12,014 bases of DNA from NCBI GenBank assembly GCA_025800435.1, contig JAOXRV010000822.1, forward strand, positions 1-12,014. The letters are read 5' to 3'. Position 1 is the first letter of the stretch. Each line of letters opens with the position of its first letter. Source of the DNA: Cellvibrionaceae bacterium. GTDB lineage: Bacteria > Pseudomonadota > Gammaproteobacteria > Pseudomonadales > Cellvibrionaceae. A model generated the notes under the pieces. It was given only the letters and a program-made list of their open reading frames with translations, was not told the DNA's origin and did no database searches. The position numbers and the translations under genes are program-made. This document shows positions 1-6,656 of the stretch, in pieces.

Positions 1-1970
1 TATTTGCATTTGGTTTACTGGCCTATCAAGTGCTGGGTGCCCCACATCCGCTGGGAGACAGCAGCAGTCAGTTGCTCATGCTCGAACGCACCCTCAAGGC
101 CGAGCCCAGTGAACTGAGTGCCAGCTGGGCCGAGGCGCCGGCGGCGCTCAACCAACTGCTGTTGCAACTGCTGCAAAAAGATCCCGCCCAGCGCCCGGCC
201 AATGCCACGGCAGTGGCGGCGCAACTGCGTCAGCTGTTGCCGCAAATGGGCACAGAGCTGAGCGGTGAGATTACCCAGTTTGAGCACAGCCTGGCGCTGC
301 CGCAATTAAAATCCGCACGCCCCTGGCCCAAGATATTGGCCGCTACCGGTTTAGCCGGGGCCGCACTGGCCGTATTGCTGTGGCTGTGGCCACTGCTGAA
401 CCCGTTTGCCAGCCCCGGCCTGCGGGTAGCGGTGTTGCCGACCCAGATGGAGAGTCAAAGCGCCGATGACTATGAGTTATTGCGCGCCACGGTGCAGCAG
501 GCATTGCAGCATGGGGTCGACCGGCAGCAGAAACTGCACTTGGTTAGCCCGGCGGAGCTGGCGGCCGCCGGCTCCGCCGACAATATTGGCACTATCGTCG
601 CTGCCGATGTGGTGGTGACCAGCCAACTCAATTGCCACCAGGACCGCTGCCAATTGCAGCTGAGCCGCTTGATGGGCTCGCGTTGGTCGGTCAATGGTCA
701 GGTTCGCACTACCCTGTTGCACAGCTCTCTGTTTGGCGCTTATAACGCCGTGCTGGTTCATACCGGTAAGCTCTTTGCAGAGCGCAACAGCAATGTCGAT
801 CAAGTTAACACTATCAGCGCAGAGGATTACCAACGCTTTGCCGAGTTACGCCTGCGCCATCAGCCTGGTGCTAAGGCTGCCGAACTGATTGAGCCCTTAG
901 AGGCGATATTGCTGAAGGCGCCGCGCTTTGAGCCACTGTATCAGTTTTATACCGAGTTGGTACTCGCCTCAAGCGCTGAGCCATCGCCCCCTCTGGTGGA
1001 CGGGCTGCGCCGAGCTTTGGATACGGCGGAAAGCCTATTGCCCCAGAGTATCCCATTGCAGCGCCACTGGTTTGATCTGCACTTGCGCTTGGGTGAACTA
1101 GAGGCGCAGCAGCAGCGTTTGCAAAAGCTGATTGATCTGGGCCTACCGACAGCTGCAGTATTGTCACTGCGTGCCCAGATCGCCTTGCGCAATGGTGACT
1201 ATCAGGCCGCCGTGGGCCTTTATCGGCAGTTGTTGCGGCAGCACAAAAGCGTCGCCAACTATCGCGCCCTGGCCCACAGTTTGTGGACAATTGGCAGCGG
1301 CGATGAAGCCAAGCAACTGCTGCAACAGGCCCTGGTACTGGCGCCCGAACACAGCCAGTTATTGAATATGCTGGGCGCGGTACACCTAACCCTGGGCGAG
1401 CTGGATCAAGCGGTCGAGCAATTTCAAAAACACCGGCGCTTACAGCGTGACAGCAGGGTCGAATCCAATTTGGGCCTGGCCTATCTATTGCAGCGCAAAT
1501 ACTTTAAAGCCCAACAGGCCTTTGCCGCTGCCCTGGTGCTGGAGCCCTCCAACAGCGCCCTGCGGCTAAACCTGGCAGACAGTTATCTGCTGTTGGGCCA
1601 AACTGAAAAAGCCGAGCAGTATTATAATAACTTTTTAACGCAGTCGAACGAGCAGGACTGGCAGGCGTGGCTGCAGCGTTCCCAGGCCTATATACACACC
1701 GGTGCAACCATCGAGGCATTAAAGGCGGCCGAGCAGGCCCAGGTTTTGGCACCGGGCAATAATCAAGTGGCGTTTTCCTCGGCCCTCACATACAGCCTAG
1801 CGGGCAACTATCCGGCGACCCTGTTATGGGTAGAGAAATCCCTCGATTTGGGTATTGCGCCGGTTTGGTTTCGCCTGCCCTGGTTTGATCAATTGTGTAG
1901 CGATACCAAATTTGGCCCAGAGTTTGGTAAGCTAGTGGCCAGATCTTGTGGCCCTTTAAGCGGCGCATAA
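1..1970 (+). CDS. Receptor-type Ser/Thr protein kinase with TPR repeats (5' truncated by window edge)
   Basis: The gene is open from the left edge; its first full codon is at 3, and 655 residues are visible. The N-terminal lobe, catalytic loop and DFG lie outside the window. What remains of the kinase domain is the F-A-F-G helix region and the C-lobe ending in the D-P-A-Q-R-P motif (about 180-218), matching the same region of the complete kinase downstream. A single hydrophobic helix follows (about 330-400), then a small alpha/beta domain starting R-V-A-V-L-P, reminiscent of the TolB/FlgO-like domains found in kinase- and cyclase-TPR proteins. Several TPR units occupy about 1140-1850. The inferred topology is cytoplasmic kinase and extracytoplasmic sensor half. 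The visible part has exactly four cysteines, in two pairs (codons 633 and 648; 1896 and 1947), all conserved in the next gene. The gap to that gene is 26 bp, so they probably form an operon. The ligand and substrates are unknown. Confidence 0.9.
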   Translation, partial: FAFGLLAYQVLGAPHPLGDSSSQLLMLERTLKAEPSELSASWAEAPAALNQLLLQLLQKDPAQRPANATAVAAQLRQLLPQMGTELSGEITQFEHSLALPQLKSARPWPKILAATGLAGAALAVLLWLWPLLNPFASPGLRVAVLPTQMESQSADDYELLRATVQQALQHGVDRQQKLHLVSPAELAAAGSADNIGTIVAADVVVTSQLNCHQDRCQLQLSRLMGSRWSVNGQVRTTLLHSSLFGAYNAVLVHTGKLFAERNSNVDQVNTISAEDYQRFAELRLRHQPGAKAAELIEPLEAILLKAPRFEPLYQFYTELVLASSAEPSPPLVDGLRRALDTAESLLPQSIPLQRHWFDLHLRLGELEAQQQRLQKLIDLGLPTAAVLSLRAQIALRNGDYQAAVGLYRQLLRQHKSVANYRALAHSLWTIGSGDEAKQLLQQALVLAPEHSQLLNMLGAVHLTLGELDQAVEQFQKHRRLQRDSRVESNLGLAYLLQRKYFKAQQAFAAALVLEPSNSALRLNLADSYLLLGQTEKAEQYYNNFLTQSNEQDWQAWLQRSQAYIHTGATIEALKAAEQAQVLAPGNNQVAFSSALTYSLAGNYPATLLWVEKSLDLGIAPVWFRLPWFDQLCSDTKFGPEFGKLVARSCGPLSGA

Positions 1971-1996
1971 ACAGAATAAGCCTGCCGAGCTTTTGT

Positions 1997-4546
1997 ATGT
2001 CCGAACTTCCCCGTCAGATTGCCCACTACCAATTGCAGCGCCTGCTCGGCGAGGGCGGCATGGGCAGCGTCTACCTGGCCGACGATCTAAAGCTGCAGCG
2101 ACAGGTGGCGGTAAAATGTATTCGCCCTGGCCTCGCCAGTGATTCCCTAAAGCAGCGCTTACAGCGAGAGGCGCGCACCCTGGCCCAGTTAAACCACCCG
2201 GGTATTGTGCAGATTTACGATGTTATTGAAGGCGACGATGGCCTGGCTCTGGTGATGGAATTGGTCGAGGGCCAAAGCCTGCGCCAGCACCTGCGCGAAA
2301 ACCTTTGCAGTCAGCAGCAGCTATTGCAATTTTTAATTGAAATTAGTGAGGCCCTCGGCGCCGCCCACCAAGCCGGTATCATTCACCGCGATCTCAAGCT
2401 CGACAATATACTAATGGCGGCCAATGGCCGTTTAAAGTTAACGGATTTTGGTATCGCCAAAACCCAGGGCGATGACAGCGCGCAATTGACCCAGCGGGGC
2501 AAGGTATCGGGCAGTTTGAGCGCTATGTCGCCGGAACAGATTAAAGGCGAAACGCTGACGCCGGCAGCGGATATTTTTTCCTTTGGCATTTTAGCGACGC
2601 GCCTGTTCGGCGCTGCCCACCCCTTTGGCGATGCCAGTAAGCCACTGTTGTTATTGGGGCGCATAGTTAACGACGAGCCCAAAGATTTACTGGAATTGGG
2701 TGCCGAGGTGCCGGCACCGCTGGCCGCCCTGGTGTTGCAAACCCTGGCCAAAGACCCGGCGCGGCGCCCACAGTCGGCGCTGCTGCTGGCCCAGCAGTTA
2801 CGGCAGTTTCACCAGCAGCTATCGGCCGAGCCCGGTAGTGAGTTAACCCTGTACGATTTTTCCAGCGCCAGCTTTGCCCCGCGCGCGGCGGTGGCCGGGC
2901 CCGGGCAGCGTTATTGGTGGTTGGGCTTGGCGGCGCTACTGTTGTTGGCGATGGGGCTTGGCCTGTGGCAAGGCTTGCGCCAAAACCTGCTGGTGCCGGT
3001 GCGCTATGTGGCGGTATTGCCCCCGAATTTAACAGCGGGTGATCAGGCCGACTACAGCAATTTACGCCAAAGTATTTACCATGCCCTGCAAGACGGTGTG
3101 ATCGATTTAGAAAATTTACAGCTGATAGAAGCTGCTAAAGTAGAGGCTGTGGCCGCCTCAGGGGTATCGGTAGCGAGCGCCCTAAATGCGGATATCGTTT
3201 TGCACACCCAGCTGCACTGCGCCGAGCAAAGCTGTCAGCTGCAGCTTGACCGACGCGAGGCCGGTGCCAACGCAGCCACGCAGCACTCTACCTTAGTAAG
3301 CGGAGATCTGTTAGAGATTTATCAGCTGGCCCAGCAAAATCTGGCTAATTTATTTGCCGGTCGCAGTGGTATTCACAGTTTAAATAATATTATTGATGCC
3401 GACGATTATCAGCAGTTTGTAGAGATCAAGTTGGCGGCTAAAAATGACAAGTTAAAAAACTTAGAATCCCTGCGGGCACTGGAGCAGCTGCAAAGTCGGG
3501 CACCGGCTTTTGCGCCAATTTACACACTCTATACCAAGTTGAGTTTAGATGAATACGTCGCCACCGAAGAGCGCGAGTACTTGCAGGGGCTGAAGCGGCT
3601 ATTGAAGTTGGCCGATGCCGAATTTAAAACCAATCGCTTGCTCTACCGCCACTGGTTTGAATACTACTTGCACAGCCGCGAGCGCGAGCTGGCGCTGAAG
3701 CAAATCGAAAACATGTCGAGCCTGGGCGCAGAGGCTTCGGAGCTGGAAACTTTACGTGCTTATGTGGCCCTGCAAGGGGGCGACTATGGCCTGGCAGAGA
3801 CACATTTAGAGCGGGCCATAAGCTTGCGCCCCAGTGTCTTGGCCTATCGCAATCTGGCCAAGACCTATTGGTACCAAGGTAAAATTGAACCGGCGGTGGT
3901 CAGCTTGCGCAAGGGTTTGGCGATGCACCCTAAGCACACCGACAGCTTGCAACTGCTGGGCGCACTGTATATGACCAGCGGCCAGTTAGACCTGGCCGAG
4001 GCAACTTATTTAAAAACCATTGGGGCCGATCCCAGTGCTTATCAACTGATGAACCTGGGCCTGACCTATATGTTAAAACGGCAGTATCAGCAGGCCGATA
4101 AATACCTCAGTAGGGCACTGCAGCTTTCGCCCAGTAATCCCCTGTGTGTGCTGAATGTGGCGGATAACTACCAGTTGATGGGGGCCACTGAAAAAGCTGT
4201 GCAACACTATCAGTGGTTAATTCAGGAGCGTTTGGATGACAACAACTGGTCACACCTGCGCGACGTGGCCCAGGCCCATATTCACTTGGGCCAGGTGAGT
4301 GCGGCGCTGCGGGCGGTGGAGCGGGCCGAAGAACTGGCGCCGGATAATTTAGAGGTGGCCTACTCCTCGGCGCTGGTGTACAGCGTAATGGGTGATTTCG
4401 CATCGGCTTTAATTTGGACGGAAAAAGCTCTGCAGCGCGGTATGGATAAAGTGTGGTTTTCGCTGCCGTGGTTTGACGGGCTGTGTGCCAGTACTGAATA
4501 CGGTCGACAGTTTGGGGCGCTGTTGCAGCGCCCCTGCTCACCTTAG
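1997..4546 (+). CDS. Receptor-type Ser/Thr protein kinase with C-terminal TPR repeats
   Basis: A complete PknB-like (Hanks-type) kinase of 849 residues. Visible motifs are the glycine-rich loop GEGGMGSV (18-25), VAVK with Lys40, Glu58 of helix C, HRDLKLDN (130-137, Asp132 and Asn137), DFG (150-152), MSPE (177-180), Asp192 before FSFG, and Arg257. All catalytic residues are present, so it should be active. A membrane helix spans about 305-327. A TolB/FlgO-like alpha/beta domain follows (about 336-460), then TPRs from about 580 to 815. Cys408/Cys413 and Cys830/Cys847 repeat the pairs of the upstream paralogue. The ATG at 1997 was chosen because the kinase fold begins right after it; the frame opens earlier at a TTG (1946) that overlaps the upstream gene and adds 17 residues unlike the family. 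The ribosome site is weak (GAG about 7 bases upstream). The likely role is sensing an envelope signal and phosphorylating cytoplasmic targets, by inference from architecture. Confidence 0.93.
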   Translation: MSELPRQIAHYQLQRLLGEGGMGSVYLADDLKLQRQVAVKCIRPGLASDSLKQRLQREARTLAQLNHPGIVQIYDVIEGDDGLALVMELVEGQSLRQHLRENLCSQQQLLQFLIEISEALGAAHQAGIIHRDLKLDNILMAANGRLKLTDFGIAKTQGDDSAQLTQRGKVSGSLSAMSPEQIKGETLTPAADIFSFGILATRLFGAAHPFGDASKPLLLLGRIVNDEPKDLLELGAEVPAPLAALVLQTLAKDPARRPQSALLLAQQLRQFHQQLSAEPGSELTLYDFSSASFAPRAAVAGPGQRYWWLGLAALLLLAMGLGLWQGLRQNLLVPVRYVAVLPPNLTAGDQADYSNLRQSIYHALQDGVIDLENLQLIEAAKVEAVAASGVSVASALNADIVLHTQLHCAEQSCQLQLDRREAGANAATQHSTLVSGDLLEIYQLAQQNLANLFAGRSGIHSLNNIIDADDYQQFVEIKLAAKNDKLKNLESLRALEQLQSRAPAFAPIYTLYTKLSLDEYVATEEREYLQGLKRLLKLADAEFKTNRLLYRHWFEYYLHSRERELALKQIENMSSLGAEASELETLRAYVALQGGDYGLAETHLERAISLRPSVLAYRNLAKTYWYQGKIEPAVVSLRKGLAMHPKHTDSLQLLGALYMTSGQLDLAEATYLKTIGADPSAYQLMNLGLTYMLKRQYQQADKYLSRALQLSPSNPLCVLNVADNYQLMGATEKAVQHYQWLIQERLDDNNWSHLRDVAQAHIHLGQVSAALRAVERAEELAPDNLEVAYSSALVYSVMGDFASALIWTEKALQRGMDKVWFSLPWFDGLCASTEYGRQFGALLQRPCSP
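4514..4534. other. Perfect 9-bp stem, 3-base loop hairpin at the end of the kinase gene
   Basis: The arms GGGGCGCTG (4514-4522) and CAGCGCCCC (4526-4534) pair perfectly around the loop TTG. The hairpin lies inside the last codons of the kinase gene, just before the convergent stop codons. No T-run follows on either strand, so it is not a standard intrinsic terminator. It may still pause polymerase or protect mRNA 3' ends between two convergent genes that are only 19 bp apart. It also encodes protein, so codon choice could partly explain it. Confidence 0.5.
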
Positions 4547-4565
4547 GAACTTCTGGCTCAGCACA

Positions 4566-5054
4566 CTAGCGGTCGATGCCGATACCGGGGTCTTTAGATT
4601 GGTAAATGGTGGTGACGCCATTGGCGGCGACGTGGGCAGCCACAAATGAAAAGTCGATAAACTCGCTATTTTTACTGGCACTGCTGATGGTGGCGGTCAG
4701 TACTTTGCCGTTGCCGCTGATCTCGGTGCTGACATCGTGCAGGGCATCGGTAGCCTGGGGCAGTTGGCGGCCCAGGCAGGATTTGGTGCCGTTCATGGCA
4801 AAGCGCCAGCCGGGCTGGTCGATAGTGACGACCAAAATGCAGCGTTCGGCCTGGCGTTGTAACCAGCTCGAACTCTGGCTGAACTGAATCATCAGGTCGG
4901 CTATGGGTTGCTCTTGGCCGCTGTTCTCATTGAGGTAGATAAAATCCCAATCCGCCGCCTCGGTGGCGCTGGGCAGCTGTGGTTTGAGCTTAAAATATTT
5001 GATCGCCCCATTGCCCTGAGGGATATGAATTTCCAAATTGCTGGGTGTGGTCAT
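4566..5054 (-). CDS. Small protein of unknown function (162 aa)
   Basis: I do not recognise the family with certainty. The 162-residue product has no signal peptide and no membrane segment, and alternates short hydrophobic stretches with polar turns, suggesting a soluble, beta-rich fold. It has two cysteines (72 and 93) and ends S-K-D-P-G-I-G-I-D-R. The C-terminal DP-containing tail recalls proteins annotated as the DP-EP family, but this is only a weak impression. The ATG at 5054 was chosen over a TTG 30 bases upstream because it has a good ribosome site, GGAG at 5061-5064 with 6-base spacing. The gene converges on the second kinase gene with 19 bp between the stops, and is separated from the HDOD gene behind it by 107 bp, so it may have its own promoter. 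A functional tie to the kinases is only a guess from position. Confidence 0.8.
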   Translation of the reverse strand: MTTPSNLEIHIPQGNGAIKYFKLKPQLPSATEAADWDFIYLNENSGQEQPIADLMIQFSQSSSWLQRQAERCILVVTIDQPGWRFAMNGTKSCLGRQLPQATDALHDVSTEISGNGKVLTATISSASKNSEFIDFSFVAAHVAANGVTTIYQSKDPGIGIDR

Positions 5055-5161
5055 GGCTGTCTCCGTGCACGTGTTGTTGAACAAACTGGTGTTTAAACAA
5101 CAATATACACAGATAATATTTACCGTGCCATTACATAGCTATAAGCGCCATTTGTAATTTA
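5055..5161 (-). promoter_or_regulatory. AT-rich intergenic region, probable promoter of the small unknown gene
   Basis: This 107-bp gap is clearly richer in A and T than the genes beside it. On the minus strand it holds TATTAT and TATATT hexamers that could serve as a -10 box, but no convincing TTGACA-like -35 box at the right distance. A ribosome site, GGAG, lies at 5061-5064. No terminator hairpin with a T-run was seen behind the HDOD gene. Confidence 0.3.
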
Positions 5162-6517
5162 TTAATGATTGAGTTCCTTGGCGATATCGAGCAGCTCATT
5201 GGTGGATTCCTGAATATTACTGACCGCGTCATAAGCCTGTTGGCGATTAATATTTAGGTCGGCCAGTAGCTGCTCATCAATGGCCAAGGCGGGGCCTTGC
5301 AACAGCTTGTATTGGCCCAGTAGCGCTCGTGCCAAGTAAATTAACTTGGCGTATTCACCCAACTCTTGATCCGTATCTGGCCGGCCCTGTAAACGCAGTG
5401 CGGTCAGCACCTCGGGGGGCATATTCCACAGTTCCATCAACCAGCTGCTGAGCTGGTCGCGGCTGATGCCGAGCACATGGCGGTCGATGGTCTGGTAGGG
5501 CAGCTCGGGGTTGGCTTCCTGCAGGCGGCAAATTTGGCTGTACTGGGGTGGGAACACCTCGGCCAGAACCAGGGTGCCAAAGTTACTGAGCAGGCCGCTT
5601 AAATAGGCCATGCCAAAGCCCGGCCGGTGCTCGCGCGGCACTTGGGTGACCAGCGCCTCTACCGTGGCGGCAACAAATACCGCCTGCTGCCAATAGCTTT
5701 CGCTGCCGTCCGGGCCATCGCTGGGCATATTTAAACTTTTGCCCAGGGCCAGGCCCAGGGCCAGGTTGAGTACCATATCAAAGCCCAGTACCCGCACTAT
5801 GGCATCGTGGATGGATTTAATTTTACCCGGCGCCGAATAATAGGGGGAGCTGGCCCAGCTCACTACCTGGGCGGCCAAGCTTGGGTCCATCTCGACAATG
5901 CTGGCCAGGTCCGAGATGTCGCCGTTGGGGTCGACTCGCAAGTTGATAATGCGCTGGGCGGTCTCGGGCAGGGAGGGCAGCTCCAAGGTCTCTTCCAGCC
6001 GCTGTACGATACGACGGTTGGTAAAGTTCTTTACCGCCTGGGTAATTTCCAGCTCGTCATCGGCGCCCTTATCGGCTTTGAGCTCGGCACTGATCGCGGC
6101 TATTTCGACATCGCGCAGGGCCTGCTTAAAATCCGCCTGTTTTACCGCCAGTACCGAGGCGTTACTGCCCGAGGCCAGCAACAGCTCTTCCATCTGCAGC
6201 AGTGAGCTGTCGACCACGGTGGGTATACCCGCCAGTTTGGGCAGGGCGGGGATGGTTTGCAGCTGGTATTTATCGGTCAGGGGCTTGAGCTCGGTGGGCC
6301 GGGTGGCGCGCAGCTCGCGCTTTAGGGCGCGGTTTAGGGCTTGCAGGTCCAGCAGTTTATCGGCTGGGGTTATCGCCAATATCTGTCCGGCTTTATCTTG
6401 CAGCACCGTGGCGCGCACCGGCCGGCCCTGGCCGGGTGGGAACTTGGCATTGGCCACTTGGTAGCCGATTTTTTGGGTATCCAGTTGTTCGGTAACACTG
6501 GTGGGCACGCTAGACAA
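5162..6517 (-). CDS. Aminoacyl-tRNA deacylase-like (YbaK) plus HDOD domain fusion protein
   Basis: The 451-residue product has two parts. Residues about 10-150 resemble the YbaK/ProX editing domain, which in stand-alone proteins hydrolyses mischarged aminoacyl-tRNA. Residues about 165-380 form an HDOD domain, recognisable from LPSLPETAQRIINL (180-193), the D-P-S-L-A-A-Q-V run near 211-218 and the I-H-D-A-I-V-R-V-L-G-F segment (236-246). HDOD domains are HD-related but lack the metal-binding histidine-aspartate set, and usually act as regulatory or scaffold modules. No membrane segment is visible. The start is TTG, supported by a strong ribosome site, AAGGAGAG at 6523-6530 with GGAG 7 bases from the codon; the GTG three codons later would be too far from it. 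It lies behind recG on the same strand with a 139-bp gap, the same order as in Pseudomonas. Whether the YbaK part is catalytic cannot be judged here; its role is unknown. Confidence 0.88.
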   Translation of the reverse strand: MSSVPTSVTEQLDTQKIGYQVANAKFPPGQGRPVRATVLQDKAGQILAITPADKLLDLQALNRALKRELRATRPTELKPLTDKYQLQTIPALPKLAGIPTVVDSSLLQMEELLLASGSNASVLAVKQADFKQALRDVEIAAISAELKADKGADDELEITQAVKNFTNRRIVQRLEETLELPSLPETAQRIINLRVDPNGDISDLASIVEMDPSLAAQVVSWASSPYYSAPGKIKSIHDAIVRVLGFDMVLNLALGLALGKSLNMPSDGPDGSESYWQQAVFVAATVEALVTQVPREHRPGFGMAYLSGLLSNFGTLVLAEVFPPQYSQICRLQEANPELPYQTIDRHVLGISRDQLSSWLMELWNMPPEVLTALRLQGRPDTDQELGEYAKLIYLARALLGQYKLLQGPALAIDEQLLADLNINRQQAYDAVSNIQESTNELLDIAKELNH

Positions 6518-6656
6518 ACTATCTCTCCTTAAGCGAGAACCTGAGCCCTATATATCTACAGCAACAGCAAAATATTTAGCCTGATGGCGCATAAAATTGC
6601 TAATTTGGCACACAGGTCTCGCTACTGAGCCAGCAGTGCACTTGCGGCGCCGCTAT
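6518..6656 (-). promoter_or_regulatory. Intergenic region between recG and the HDOD gene
   Basis: This 139-bp gap contains the ribosome site of the HDOD gene (6523-6530), an AT-rich patch at about 6545-6600 where a minus-strand promoter could lie, and a GC-rich self-complementary decamer, GCGGCGCCGC (6644-6653), just after the recG stop. I see no consensus -35/-10 pair and no hairpin followed by a T-run, so separate transcription of the HDOD gene is possible but unproven. Confidence 0.3.

Noticed and set aside
1140..1850. TPR region as a source of DNA repeats
   Set aside because: The repeats are at the protein level only; I saw no tandem DNA repeats that would suggest slippage or recent expansion.
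1946..1996. Earlier TTG start for the second kinase
   Set aside because: It would overlap the upstream stop region and add 17 residues before the kinase fold; the ATG at 1997 matches the usual short lead before the glycine-rich loop.
5807..6464. Overlapping plus-strand open frames opposite the HDOD gene
   Set aside because: The HDOD/YbaK protein on the other strand is well supported by its domains and ribosome site; the shadow products show no recognisable family.
6644..6653. GCGGCGCCGC palindrome after the recG stop as a terminator
   Set aside because: It has no loop and no following T-run on the minus strand; a short GC-rich palindrome of this kind can arise by chance.
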